Assembly: GCA_963766995.1 (NCBI GenBank)
Contig: CAVYCE010000001.1
Span: 930,001 to 994,000, forward strand
Length of the DNA: 64,000 bases
Source: Bog-473 sp963766995
Lineage (GTDB): Bacteria; Actinomycetota; Acidimicrobiia; Acidimicrobiales; RAAP-2
Direction: 5' to 3'
How positions within the stretch are numbered: position 1 is the stretch's first letter; every line of letters begins with the position of its first letter. Made by a program: the position numbers and the translations under genes. Shown piece by piece: positions 1 through 8,803 of this stretch. Below the pieces are notes generated by a model that was given only the letters and a program-made list of their open reading frames with translations, ran no database searches and was not told the origin of the DNA.

Positions 1-702
1 AGTGACCCGTTGGACTGGCACGACGTCTCCATGGAAACACTGGCCAACCAGGTCATGGCCATCGTCCACCAGGTTGATGCCGGCCCCGTGGTGGTGCTGG
101 GTCACTCCATGGGTGGCGCTGTGGCCGTGCAGTTCGCCCATGACCACCCGCGCCGGACGCTCGGTGTCATCTATCGCGATGGCGTGAGCACACCGGCCTG
201 GCGTGAGCGCCACGGCATCCTCCCCTCGTTGCTGTCGCCCATTGCACCGGACATAGCGCCCCTGGCCGACCTCATCGCCTCGGTGGTGTTCGACCTACCG
301 GACCTCTTTATCGGGCGCATGTACTCGACGGTGCGTTCGGTGCTGCCCGATGTGCGCCGGAACTTACGCACCGTCGGCCAAACCATGCCCATCGGCAGCC
401 TGCTCATGTCCATCGACCAGCGCACCGAAGTGCGAGCCCTGGTAGCCCAGCAAATGCCCATCCTCAACGAATGGGGCTGCTTTGACCGCATCACGCCCGG
501 TGCGGCCGCCCTCGAATTCGCCGCCATTGCGCGGGCACCCGTTCAATGGGTACCCGGCGGCCACAGCTGGATGCTGGCCCGACCACAGGGACAGTCCGAC
601 ATTCTTAGCCACCTCTCTTCGGGCAAGGCTTTCATGTCGAACATGGAGAATCGCTGGCGTCAGTTCACCGCTCGCGATCGCACCCTGCGCGCGGTCAACT
701 AA
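1..702 (+). CDS. alpha/beta hydrolase, 5'-truncated by window edge
   Basis: The frame is open from base 1 with no start codon, so the N terminus lies outside the window; 233 residues remain. It carries the nucleophile elbow GHSMGG (Ser at about residue 36 of the fragment) and a late GGHSW that supplies the likely catalytic His (about residue 188). This layout is typical of soluble alpha/beta-hydrolase-fold esterases and lipases. The substrate cannot be told. Its last 8 bases overlap the end of the convergent glycosidase gene, so the two genes have no terminator between them. Confidence 0.8.
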   Translation, partial: SDPLDWHDVSMETLANQVMAIVHQVDAGPVVVLGHSMGGAVAVQFAHDHPRRTLGVIYRDGVSTPAWRERHGILPSLLSPIAPDIAPLADLIASVVFDLPDLFIGRMYSTVRSVLPDVRRNLRTVGQTMPIGSLLMSIDQRTEVRALVAQQMPILNEWGCFDRITPGAAALEFAAIARAPVQWVPGGHSWMLARPQGQSDILSHLSSGKAFMSNMENRWRQFTARDRTLRAVN

Positions 703-2224
703 CCGCAGGCCCCTCCAACACACTTCGGTCGCCGCTGACCAAGGCGCTGACGAGGCGGGCGAACTCGCCCGAAGCGTCATCACCCTGAGCATCGGTATCC
801 ATCCATCGGATCGCACCGCTCGGATCGCTGCGATCTATTCCGAATAGTCCGAGCCGGGGCTCGTAGGTGCCCCACTCGTAGTTGTCGACCAGTGACCAGT
901 GCAGATATGCGGTCACCGGAACGCCAGCATCCTTGGCCTCCACCACCGCTCTCAGGTGCTGCCGGAGGTACTCGGGACGACGGAGTCCGTCCTCTCGAGG
1001 TACGTGCCGCCCGCCGGTCACGCGGGTGGCCATCCCATTCTCCACCACCCAGATCGGGAGGTCTGGATGCAAGGCCGACTCAGTGCGGCACCAATTGGTA
1101 AGAGCGGGAGCATCGGGCACGACGTCCCAGATGTCCCGACCGCTGGACCATTGGCGTCTCGCGTCGGGACCGCGCCGACCGGGCAGCCGCGTGGCGTGGC
1201 TGGCCACCGGGTCGTACCAGTCGAAACCAATGGCGCCGAGCGGGCGCGCTTGGGTTGACCGCATCACGGCGTCGACCACGCGTCGAGGTGCTGGGCGCCG
1301 GGTCACCGACCTGAACCGGGACCAGGCCGCGCCCCCACCTGCCCCACCGTTGGTGCCATAGGGCGATACCGACGCGAAGTACTTGCGTAGGCCGAACTCG
1401 CCCCAATGCTGCGGCGGGAAAGCGGCGTCATGCAAGGCACGCCGTTCGTCAATGAAGCGGTCGACATCGGACGGATCGACATCGAAGGACTTCAGGAGGA
1501 GCAGGTCGGTCAACATGCGATCATGCTCGTAAATGGACGAGGAGCTCGTGTTGCAGGTGACCTCGGCCTCGGGCTGCATGGCCACGACGATGTCGGAGGC
1601 CAATACGTGTCCGGTGAGCAAGTTGTCGAGCACGCAATAGGCATCGGCCACGGCCAGCTTGCGCCCTGGGGGGCACGCACCCTCAATCCAGCCCATGAGC
1701 ATGAGGATGTTGGGTTCGTTGATCGTCACCCACTTGCGACAGTGCGGGAGCAGCGCTGGCACTACCCGCGCCACGTATCGGGCGAAGACGTCGGGTGAGC
1801 CCGGCCGCAGCCAGAACTCCTCGCCGTGGAACCAGGGGTGGGAGAAGTGGTGCAGGGAGATCACGGGCTCTAACCCGCGAGCACGGCACATCGTCAGGAT
1901 TTCGACATAGCGCTCCAGCGCGGCATGGTCGTACTGGCCTGGCGCCTGTTCGAGGCGCGCCCACTCCACGGAGAGTCGGAAGGTATTGCAACCGATGGAC
2001 TGGGCTCGGTCCAGGACCTCCTCAGGGTGGGCCCAGAAATCGCAGGCCACACCTGAGCGTTCCACCCGGCCGGTGCCCTCCCAATCTCGCCAGTTGTTGG
2101 CTGGTTCTCCGTGGCCGTTGTAGCCACCCTCTATCTGGTAGCCCGAGGTGGCCACGCCAATGGCAAAGCCCACACCCAACACGTTCGCCTGGGCACTATT
2201 GGCGACAGGCTTTGACGGGGACAT
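695..2224 (-). CDS. glycoside hydrolase family 1 (beta-glucosidase-like)
   Basis: Predicted retaining beta-glycosidase of 509 residues. The GH1 acid/base motif TINEPN places its Glu at residue 170, and the nucleophile motif VVENG places its Glu at about 395. A typical GH1 entry region (ATSGYQIEGG, about 26-35) and the late W-SLVDNYEW motif are present. No signal peptide is seen, so it is probably cytosolic and acts on imported oligosaccharides or glycosides. The frame stays open upstream of the chosen ATG, but that extension is low-complexity and not GH1-like. A start at a GTG a few codons further in is also possible. It is divergent from the VC0807-type gene. Confidence 0.85.
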   Translation of the reverse strand: MSPSKPVANSAQANVLGVGFAIGVATSGYQIEGGYNGHGEPANNWRDWEGTGRVERSGVACDFWAHPEEVLDRAQSIGCNTFRLSVEWARLEQAPGQYDHAALERYVEILTMCRARGLEPVISLHHFSHPWFHGEEFWLRPGSPDVFARYVARVVPALLPHCRKWVTINEPNILMLMGWIEGACPPGRKLAVADAYCVLDNLLTGHVLASDIVVAMQPEAEVTCNTSSSSIYEHDRMLTDLLLLKSFDVDPSDVDRFIDERRALHDAAFPPQHWGEFGLRKYFASVSPYGTNGGAGGGAAWSRFRSVTRRPAPRRVVDAVMRSTQARPLGAIGFDWYDPVASHATRLPGRRGPDARRQWSSGRDIWDVVPDAPALTNWCRTESALHPDLPIWVVENGMATRVTGGRHVPREDGLRRPEYLRQHLRAVVEAKDAGVPVTAYLHWSLVDNYEWGTYEPRLGLFGIDRSDPSGAIRWMDTDAQGDDASGEFARLVSALVSGDRSVLEGPAVS

Positions 2225-2267
2225 CAACACAGCTTGGCATGGCCTCCCGCCAAACGGTCCGGAGCGG

Positions 2268-2273
2268 TACCCT
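2268..2273 (+). promoter_or_regulatory. -10-like TACCCT, leaderless start of VC0807-type gene
   Basis: TACCCT lies 6 bases before the GTG at 2280, and no Shine-Dalgarno sequence precedes that GTG. This is one of about ten such TANNNT-N6-8-start arrangements in the window. It lies in the 55-base gap shared with the divergent glycosidase gene. Confidence 0.45.
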
Positions 2274-2279
2274 GACGCG

Positions 2280-3008
2280 GTGGATCCCACTCCGAACCCG
2301 AGCGGAGCGGACACCCCGCCGAGTGAGCCCGCCTGGGAACCCGGCCCACCGTCCATTCGCAACCTATTGCCGAGCATCCTGTTCGGCGCAGTGGTACCGC
2401 TGTCGGTGTATTACGTCGTACGCCACCACGTACACAGCGATGCCGACGCGCTCATCATCGCCGGCATCTTTCCGGCCGCATGGGTCATCGTGCAGTTCGT
2501 CCGCGAACGGCGGATAGATCCTGTCGGCTTGGTGGTGCTCTTCGGCTTCGCCGTCGGTGTGCTGACCTCCACCCTTTTGGGTGGCAACGCCTACGTGCTG
2601 AAAGTCAGAGATTCAGCCTTCACCGCCATTTTTGGCCTGGCCTGCCTGGGCTCGGTCTTCCGGTCCGGGCGACCGATCATCTTCTACGTGGGGCGCACGC
2701 TGTCGGCTGGCAACGACCCGGAAAAGGTTGCCGCCTACGACCAGCTCTACGAACTACCGACCGGGGCCCACACCTTCCGCGTGCTGACCATTGTCTGGGG
2801 TGTCGGCCTACTCATCGAGGCCACCTCGCGCCTGGTGCTGGCCGCCTTCATCCCCACCGGGCCCTTCCTGGCCATCTCTCCCTGCATTACCGGTGTCTGC
2901 CTGGGTTCGATGTTCCTCTTTACCTTGCGCTACAGCGCCCGGGCTCGGGCCGAAGGGGAGGCGACACTGGAACCGGGGCAGTCGTACCCCTCAGTCCCGC
3001 TCAGTTAG
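2280..3008 (+). CDS. VC0807 family integral membrane protein
   Basis: A 242-residue membrane protein with about six hydrophobic segments. It resembles the VC0807 family of unknown function: NLLPSILFGAVVPLSVYY opens the domain, a mid-region RPIIFYVGR follows, and a loop near the C-terminal third ends in charged residues. The GTG start was chosen because a TACCCT hexamer sits 6 bases upstream; the frame is open further upstream, where it would overlap the divergent glycosidase gene. The function is unknown. Related proteins are often annotated as intracellular septation-A-like, but that role should not be assumed here. Confidence 0.65.
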   Translation: MDPTPNPSGADTPPSEPAWEPGPPSIRNLLPSILFGAVVPLSVYYVVRHHVHSDADALIIAGIFPAAWVIVQFVRERRIDPVGLVVLFGFAVGVLTSTLLGGNAYVLKVRDSAFTAIFGLACLGSVFRSGRPIIFYVGRTLSAGNDPEKVAAYDQLYELPTGAHTFRVLTIVWGVGLLIEATSRLVLAAFIPTGPFLAISPCITGVCLGSMFLFTLRYSARARAEGEATLEPGQSYPSVPLS

Positions 3009-3082
3009 TCCCCCGCTATTAGTCTCTGCCGCGCGCCGGTTCGGTACCGATCCCGGCCCAGCCGAACTTGAGAGGAGCTTCC

Positions 3083-3856
3083 ATGGCCGACGAAGTACTG
3101 CGTGAGCGCAGAGGACATGTCGAGATACTGACCATCAACCGCCCCGAGGCGCGCAACGCCATCAACGGCGGAGTGAGCAAGGCCATGTCGGGAATTATGG
3201 ACGAGTTGGCCGACGACAACGACTGCTGGGTCGTGGTGATCACGGGCAGTGGTGACAAGGCCTTTAGCGCCGGCATGGACCTCAAGGCCTTCTCCAGCGG
3301 TGAGGGAGGCGACATCATCGGCGCCAGTGGCGGTTTCGCTGGCCTGACCATGCGCGACTTTCCCAAGCCGATCATTGCCGCCGTCAACGGTTCAGCGCTG
3401 GCCGGGGGCTTCGAAATCATGCTGTCGTGCGACCTTGTGGTGGCCGCCGAGCACGCCACCTTCGGCATCCCCGAAGCCAAGCGGGGCCTCATCGCCGGCG
3501 CGGGTGGACTCATCCGCATGCCCAAGCGTCTCCCCATGGCCATCGCCCTCGAGCTGGCCATGACCGGCGATCCGATCGACGCCAACCGGGCGCAGACGCT
3601 TGGTTTGGTCAACAAGGTGGTGCCGGCCGAGTCACTACTGGACGAAGCACTCGCACTGGCCGATCGCATCGCCGCCAACGCACCCCTGGCCGTGCGCTAT
3701 TCCAAGAGCGTCATGAAGCAAGCGGCCGAGGTTCCTGAGTCCGAGGGTTGGGAGATCAACTCAAAGGCCGTTGGCATCGTCTTCTCGTCACAGGACGCCA
3801 TGGAAGGCCCGGTGGCCTTCGCCGAGAAGCGACCGCCCAACTGGCAGGGCAAGTAG
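3083..3856 (+). CDS. enoyl-CoA hydratase/isomerase (crotonase) family protein
   Basis: A 257-residue crotonase-fold protein, probably acting on an acyl-CoA thioester in fatty-acid or related catabolism. Visible family features are the CoA/oxyanion segment AFSAGMDLKAF (about residue 63-73), the second oxyanion region NGSALAGGFE (about 103-112), and PEAKRGLIAGAGG, where a hydratase would carry its second Glu. At that second position the pattern is only partly like true enoyl-CoA hydratases, so isomerase or dehalogenase activity cannot be excluded. The start ATG follows GAGAGGAG with good spacing. The CopD-like gene begins 19 bases downstream, so the two may be co-transcribed. Confidence 0.85.
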   Translation: MADEVLRERRGHVEILTINRPEARNAINGGVSKAMSGIMDELADDNDCWVVVITGSGDKAFSAGMDLKAFSSGEGGDIIGASGGFAGLTMRDFPKPIIAAVNGSALAGGFEIMLSCDLVVAAEHATFGIPEAKRGLIAGAGGLIRMPKRLPMAIALELAMTGDPIDANRAQTLGLVNKVVPAESLLDEALALADRIAANAPLAVRYSKSVMKQAAEVPESEGWEINSKAVGIVFSSQDAMEGPVAFAEKRPPNWQGK

Positions 3857-3875
3857 CAGCCGAAGAAGCGCCACC

Positions 3876-4280
3876 GTGCTGGCATCGGGGCTCGATACCC
3901 TTCGGCTGACTCTTCACGTACTCGCGGCCTCTGTCTGGGTGGGCGGACAGATCGTGCTGATGGGACTGGTTGGTCCGGCACGGGGGTTGGGGCCCGAAGC
4001 AGCCAAGACGCTGGCCCAGGCCTTCGCCCGTCTGGCCTGGCCTGCCTACGCCGTCCTGGTCATTACCGGGTTCTGGAACATCTCTACTTTCCAGTGGGCC
4101 GATCAGACCAGCGCCTGGAAGGGCGTGCTCATCGCCAAAATCGTGGTCGTGGCCGCCGCCGGACTGGGGGCCCTCATGCACTCAAAGGCCACCACTAAGG
4201 GTGCATTGGCCGTGTGGGGCTCAGTGGCCGGCCTCGCCAGCGTGGCTGCCTTGGCAATGGGCATCCTTCTGGCCGGGTGA
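3876..4280 (+). CDS. small CopD/DUF-type four-helix membrane protein
   Basis: A 134-residue protein with about four transmembrane segments. The first helix has LTLHVLAASVWVGGQ, in which a His and a WxGG resemble CopD-like and related heme- or copper-binding membrane domains. A later segment has AYAVLVITGFWNI. The GTG start leaves a 19-base gap after the crotonase stop; an ATG-like extension would lie inside the crotonase gene in another frame and was not used. Its role is unknown. Copper handling is only a suggestion from the family resemblance. Confidence 0.6.
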   Translation: MLASGLDTLRLTLHVLAASVWVGGQIVLMGLVGPARGLGPEAAKTLAQAFARLAWPAYAVLVITGFWNISTFQWADQTSAWKGVLIAKIVVVAAAGLGALMHSKATTKGALAVWGSVAGLASVAALAMGILLAG

Positions 4281-4334
4281 TTCCGAATACACCTTGCCCA
4301 TCGGACTCGCTGACTGGCGACGAAGGAATGGGTC

Positions 4335-4340
4335 TAACCT
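4335..4340 (+). promoter_or_regulatory. -10-like TAACCT upstream of tatA
   Basis: TAACCT stands 45 bases upstream of the tatA ATG. Here the gene has a leader and a Shine-Dalgarno AAGGAG (4374-4379), unlike the leaderless cases. Assignment rests on the hexamer alone. Confidence 0.3.
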
Positions 4341-4385
4341 GACGAACGGTGCACCGCTGCGTGGACCATGGCTAAGGAGTTGCAC

Positions 4386-4619
4386 ATGCTGGGTGAAATT
4401 TTCGGAGTTGACGGCATCATCGTCCTAATAGTGGTGGTCGTGCTCCTCTTCGGTGGAGCGGCCATTCCAAAGCTGGCTCGTAACCTCGGCTCGGCCAAGA
4501 ACGAATTCGAGAAGGGCATCCAAGAGGGGAAGAGCGCGTCAGCGCCATCGAGCAATGGCTCGGCGGCCGTGACTGACACGCCGGCCCCCGTGGTCGACGA
4601 CAACGCATCCGGGAGTTAA
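4386..4619 (+). CDS. tatA: Sec-independent protein translocase subunit TatA
   Basis: A 77-residue TatA/TatE-type component of the twin-arginine translocase, which exports folded proteins. One N-terminal transmembrane helix (about residue 8-23) ends in the FG pair typical of the family. An amphipathic helix (IPKLARNLGSAKNEFEKG) and a polar tail follow. The start at 4386 was preferred over an in-frame ATG at 4368 because AAGGAG lies 6 bases before it. No tatC or tatB is nearby. The Rieske protein QcrA at 18.6-19.5 kb is a likely client in this organism, by analogy with other actinobacteria. Confidence 0.88.
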   Translation: MLGEIFGVDGIIVLIVVVVLLFGGAAIPKLARNLGSAKNEFEKGIQEGKSASAPSSNGSAAVTDTPAPVVDDNASGS

Positions 4620-4672
4620 TCCCGAGGTGTGAGGTACGGTCGCCCCAACGGGAGCTGACCGAAGGGGGATAG

Positions 4673-5989
4673 GTGTCGACCGACGTCTTGACCATGGCCG
4701 ACCGCCTTTGGCGCGGTGAAGTGTCAACCGCCACCATGCATCCCGTCGACCACGTCGGCGGCTTCGTCGAGATCACCCAGGGCGTCGGGTTTGCGCCGTC
4801 CTTTGCCAATGTGTCCGCTTTCGACAGCGAGGACGGTCTTCTCCTGGTCGACACCGGCAGCCTGCCGCTGGCCGGTGTGGTCCACGACGACATCAGGCGC
4901 TGGAGCGCATCACGCCTCAATACCGCCGTGTACTCCCACGGCCATATCGACCACGTGTTCGGCGTGCCCGTATGGGAGGCCGAAGCTAAAGAGCAAGGCT
5001 GGGCTGCCCCGCAGGTCATCGCTCACCACGCTCTACCCGCTCGATTCGATCGCTACATCTTCACGGCCGGGTACAACACCATCATCAATCGCCGGCAGTT
5101 CGGCTTCAAAGACCTGCAATGGCCCACCGAATACCGCTATCCCGACCGCACCTATCACGACACCCTCGACCTTTCGATCGGCGGCATCGATTTCGCCTTG
5201 CGCCATGAAAAGGGCGAGACGGACGACCACACCATCACCTGGCAGGCCGACACCAGGGTGCTGTGCTGTGGTGACCTCTTTATTTGGGCCTCGCCTAATG
5301 CGGGCAATCCCCAGAAAGTCCAGCGCTACCCGCGCGAGTGGGCCAATGCCCTGCGCCGGATGCTCATGCTCGAAGCCGAATACCTGTTGCCCGGGCACGG
5401 GCTCCCAGTCATTGGGGCGGACCGGATCAAGCAGGCGCTGACCGATACAGCAGATCTGCTCGACTCGCTGGTGGACCAGACACTGGCCGTCATGAACGCC
5501 GGAGGCCGGCTCGACGATGCCGTCCACTCGGTGGTTCCGCCCACCGAGCTGGAGGAGCGGCCCTACTTACGTCCGGTCTACGACGAACCCGAATTCGTGG
5601 TGCACACCGTGTGGCGGCAATACGGGGGATGGTGGGACGGCAACCCAGCCACGCTGAAGCCAGCCAGCGAGCGAGCACTGGCCACCGAGCTGGCGTCCCT
5701 GGCCGGTGGACCAGGCGTTCTGGCCGACCGAGCCTTAGAGCTCCTGGCGCTGGCCAATGAAACCGACGTGTTCACTGAGGCAGATGAGGCCCTGCGCCTA
5801 GCCGGCCACCTGGCCGAGAGCGCCTGGTTGGCCAAACCCAGCGACAGCGCTGTTCAGCTGGCTCGACAACAGGTATTCGCAGCGAGGGCGCAGCGGGCCA
5901 CCTCCACCATGGCCCGCGGGGTCTTCAATTGGGCCTCGCAGGAGTCGGGCGAAACACCGGACCCAGGCAGGGAAGAACACACCCACTAG
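4673..5989 (+). CDS. MBL-fold metallo-hydrolase, alkylsulfatase-like
   Basis: A 438-residue protein with the metallo-beta-lactamase motif SHGHIDH (about residue 83-89), a downstream CCGDLF metal Asp and a PGHG His. The second part contains YGGWWDGNP, very similar to the dimerisation-domain signature of SdsA1-type (class III) alkylsulfatases. The usual C-terminal SCP2-like domain of those enzymes is absent. A predicted role is hydrolysis of a sulfate or other ester, with the substrate unproven. The GTG start follows AAGGGGG. The gene lies between tatA and ctaC on the same strand; no signal peptide or RR motif is visible. Confidence 0.75.
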   Translation: MSTDVLTMADRLWRGEVSTATMHPVDHVGGFVEITQGVGFAPSFANVSAFDSEDGLLLVDTGSLPLAGVVHDDIRRWSASRLNTAVYSHGHIDHVFGVPVWEAEAKEQGWAAPQVIAHHALPARFDRYIFTAGYNTIINRRQFGFKDLQWPTEYRYPDRTYHDTLDLSIGGIDFALRHEKGETDDHTITWQADTRVLCCGDLFIWASPNAGNPQKVQRYPREWANALRRMLMLEAEYLLPGHGLPVIGADRIKQALTDTADLLDSLVDQTLAVMNAGGRLDDAVHSVVPPTELEERPYLRPVYDEPEFVVHTVWRQYGGWWDGNPATLKPASERALATELASLAGGPGVLADRALELLALANETDVFTEADEALRLAGHLAESAWLAKPSDSAVQLARQQVFAARAQRATSTMARGVFNWASQESGETPDPGREEHTH

Positions 5990-6050
5990 GCACGACACCG
6001 ATATTCACAACGCTCTCAACAGCAACTTCGTCTTTTTCGGCGGGGTTCGA

Positions 6051-6056
6051 TAGTGT
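6051..6056 (+). promoter_or_regulatory. -10-like TAGTGT, leaderless start of ctaC
   Basis: TAGTGT lies 7 bases before the GTG at 6064, and no Shine-Dalgarno sequence is visible. It is the likely promoter for the ctaCDF operon. Confidence 0.45.
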
Positions 6057-6063
6057 CACCGCC

Positions 6064-7011
6064 GTGGACTCGTCGTTGACCAGCCCTTCTGCCACTTTGA
6101 CCGACCCAATCCCCGAAATTTCACCTCCCCGACGTCGCCGTCGCGGGCTGGCGGGAGCCGGTGTCCTCATCACGGCCCTGATGCTGACCGGGTGCACCCT
6201 GCCCACATTCGGGGAATACAAGGGATCGACCACCCAGGGTCGGACCGAATTTCACCTGTGGCAGGGGTTCTTCGTGGCCGGAATCGTGGTGGGCGGTTTT
6301 GTCCTCCTCCTGATCCTTTGGGCTGTCTTCCGCTATCGCGGCGGCAAGACCGAGAAGATGCCCAAGCAGACCCAGTACCACACGCTCACTGAAATCATCT
6401 ACACCGTGGTGCCGATCATCATTGTGGTGATTCTCTTCGTCTTCACGGTCCTGGCCGAAAACAAAGTGGACGCCACACCGCCCAACCCAGGCGCGGCCAT
6501 CACCGTCCATGCCTTCCAGTGGGGATGGGAGTTCGAGTACTCCGGTGGGTCAGGTTCAGGCTGCACCAATCCCTCTTCCTCCAAAGCAATCCAAAGCAAG
6601 TGCGTGAAGATCATCGGTCAAACCACCCAAGCACCGACCATGGTGGTCCCCGTGAACACTGAAGTGGCGATCTCACTCAACTCGCTGGACGTGTTACACG
6701 GTTTCTACGTGCCCCAGTTCAACTTCAGCCGTTACGCCAGCCCTGGGTACACCACGTACTTCGACTTCAACGTTTTGCACCCGGGTACCTACCGCGGTCA
6801 GTGCACGCAGCTCTGTGGCCTTTACCACTCACTCATGTTCTTCAACGTGAAGGCGGTTTCCCAGTCGCAGTACGCCTCCTGGCTGAAGAACCAGCAGGCC
6901 GCCTTGAAGGCCCACCCCTCGTCGGAGCCGAAACTCCCCAGCGGGGTGAACGCCAACGGTGGCGGCAACACAGCCAACTCGAACGAAGGAGCCGGCCTCT
7001 ACGGTGACTGA
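6064..7011 (+). CDS. ctaC: cytochrome c oxidase subunit II
   Basis: Subunit II of the aa3 oxidase takes electrons from the bc1 complex through its CuA centre. The 315-residue product has an N-terminal Arg-rich stretch and a lipobox LTGC (Cys at residue 44), so it is a predicted lipoprotein, followed by two transmembrane segments. The periplasmic cupredoxin domain has the CuA ligands His212, Cys247, Cys251, His255 and Met258. The usual C-x-E-x-C is C-T-Q-L-C, so the Glu (a backbone ligand) is Gln. A Ser/Gly-rich insertion with two extra Cys lies at about residue 160-180. The GTG start is set by the TAGTGT hexamer. ctaD overlaps its last 8 bases. Confidence 0.92.
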   Translation: MDSSLTSPSATLTDPIPEISPPRRRRRGLAGAGVLITALMLTGCTLPTFGEYKGSTTQGRTEFHLWQGFFVAGIVVGGFVLLLILWAVFRYRGGKTEKMPKQTQYHTLTEIIYTVVPIIIVVILFVFTVLAENKVDATPPNPGAAITVHAFQWGWEFEYSGGSGSGCTNPSSSKAIQSKCVKIIGQTTQAPTMVVPVNTEVAISLNSLDVLHGFYVPQFNFSRYASPGYTTYFDFNVLHPGTYRGQCTQLCGLYHSLMFFNVKAVSQSQYASWLKNQQAALKAHPSSEPKLPSGVNANGGGNTANSNEGAGLYGD

Positions 7012-8803
7012 CGTCATTGCACCACCCAGCTCGGCCGTCGACACGGAGGCGCCTGAGTTGCACCTCCCTCCCGAGACCAGTGGCCACGGTCACGCTCCCC
7101 ATGGCGATGACCACGGTGGGCACGAGGACCACGGGCCTTCGGGCATCCTCAAGTGGCTGACGTCGACTGACCACAAGGTCATCGGCCTGAGCTACATGAT
7201 CACCTCGATCGTGATGTTCTACCTGGCCGGCATCATGGCGTTGCTGATTCGTCTGCAGTTGACGTCGCCCCACTCCTCGCTGCTGACTTTCGGCCAATAC
7301 AACGAGCTGTTCACCATGCACGGCAGCCTCATGCTGTACCTGTTCGCCGGTCCATTCGCTTTTGGTGGTCTGGCCAACTTCATCGTGCCGCTGCAAATTG
7401 GTGCGCCCGACATGGCTTTCCCTCGCCTCAACGCCCTCAGCTATTGGCTCTACCTCACCGGTTCCATCACCATGATGATGGGCTTTTTGGTGGCTGGCGG
7501 CGCGGCCAGCTTCGGCTGGGTGGCCTACGCCCCTCTCTCAAGCGCCACCAGTTCACCGGGCGCCGGTGGCGACCTCTGGATCATGGCGCTGGCGCTCACC
7601 GGATTCTCTGCCATCTTCACCGGCGTCAACTTGGTTGGCACCATCTTCTATCTGCGTGCCCCGGGCATGACCATGTTCCGTATGCCGATCTTCACTTGGA
7701 ACATGCTGGTGACCGGCATCCTGATCCTGATCGCCTTCCCAGTGCTCACGGCGGCACTCATCATGCTCTTTGCCGACCGTCACTTCGGAACTCATATCTA
7801 TACGGTGACCGGCTGTCACCTTGTCAGCGGCGCTGTGACGGCGTCGTGTGGATCACCTCTGTTGTGGCAAAACCTCTTCTGGTTCTTTGGTCATCCCGAG
7901 GTGTACATCCTTGCCCTCCCCTTCTTCGGCATCGTGACCGAGGTGCTCCCGGTGTTCTCCCGCAAGCCGGTGTTCGGCTACAAGGGAATGGTCTTTGCCA
8001 CCATGGGTATCGCCGCTCTGTCCACCGGCGTGTGGGCTCACCACATGTTCACCACGGGTGCGGTGCTCCTCCCCTTCTTCTCGTTCTTAAGCCTGCTCAT
8101 TGCCGTACCCACCGGTATCAAGTTCTTTAACTGGATCGGCACCATGTGGCATGGCCACCTGAAATTCACCACGCCGATGCTGTTCAGTATCGGCTTCCTC
8201 TTCGCCTTCTTGATGGGTGGGGTCACCGGCATCATGCTGGCTTCGCCTCCCATCGACTTCGCCACGCACGACACGTACTTCGTGGTGGCGCACTTTCACC
8301 AGGTGCTCTTCGGGACCGCCGTCTTCGCCGGTTTCGCGGGCCTCTACTACTGGTATCCCAAAATGTTCGGCCGCATGCTGAGCGACAAGCTCGGCAAATG
8401 GCATTTTTGGCTCATGTTCATCGGGTTCTGGGTCACATTCATGCCGCAGTATGTGGTCGGCCTCCTGGGCATGCCCCGACGGGTGGCCAGCTACCCCTCC
8501 AACCTCGGATGGCAGAGCTACAACATCGTTTCCACGGTTGGTGCGTTCATCATCGCCATCTCCTTCGGCATATTGCTGGTGAACTTCGTGATCTCGTGGC
8601 GTAATCCTGTCCCCGCCGGCAACAACCCATGGGATGCCCACACGTTGGAGTGGTTCACCACGTCGCCGCCACCGCACCACAACTACACCCACCTGCCTCC
8701 GATCCGTTCCGAGCGGCCCACGTGGGACTACAACCACCCGAATGACCTAACAGTGCCGCATGGAAAGGCGGCACACGCGAAAGAAAAGGTGCCTGTCGCA
8801 TGA
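7004..8803 (+). CDS. ctaD: cytochrome c oxidase subunit I
   Basis: The catalytic subunit of the aa3 oxidase, 599 residues, with twelve transmembrane segments expected. Visible are GHPEVYI (His297, Glu299, Tyr301: the CuB ligand, D-channel Glu and cross-linked Tyr), the CuB pair HH (346-347) and HDTYFVVAHFH with heme ligands near residue 420-430. The N-terminal 40 residues are His/Asp/Gly-rich (HGHAPHGDDHGGHEDHG), which could bind metal. It starts at GTG within GTGACTGA, an 8-base overlap with ctaC that implies translational coupling. An upstream extension of the frame inside ctaC was rejected. Confidence 0.95.
   Translation: MTDVIAPPSSAVDTEAPELHLPPETSGHGHAPHGDDHGGHEDHGPSGILKWLTSTDHKVIGLSYMITSIVMFYLAGIMALLIRLQLTSPHSSLLTFGQYNELFTMHGSLMLYLFAGPFAFGGLANFIVPLQIGAPDMAFPRLNALSYWLYLTGSITMMMGFLVAGGAASFGWVAYAPLSSATSSPGAGGDLWIMALALTGFSAIFTGVNLVGTIFYLRAPGMTMFRMPIFTWNMLVTGILILIAFPVLTAALIMLFADRHFGTHIYTVTGCHLVSGAVTASCGSPLLWQNLFWFFGHPEVYILALPFFGIVTEVLPVFSRKPVFGYKGMVFATMGIAALSTGVWAHHMFTTGAVLLPFFSFLSLLIAVPTGIKFFNWIGTMWHGHLKFTTPMLFSIGFLFAFLMGGVTGIMLASPPIDFATHDTYFVVAHFHQVLFGTAVFAGFAGLYYWYPKMFGRMLSDKLGKWHFWLMFIGFWVTFMPQYVVGLLGMPRRVASYPSNLGWQSYNIVSTVGAFIIAISFGILLVNFVISWRNPVPAGNNPWDAHTLEWFTTSPPPHHNYTHLPPIRSERPTWDYNHPNDLTVPHGKAAHAKEKVPVA

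Noticed and set aside
6004..6010. TTCACAA upstream of ctaC as a Rex-binding half-site
   Set aside because: The matching TTGTGAA half is missing at the required spacing. No complete Rex box was seen at ctaC, ctaE, nuoA or hemA.
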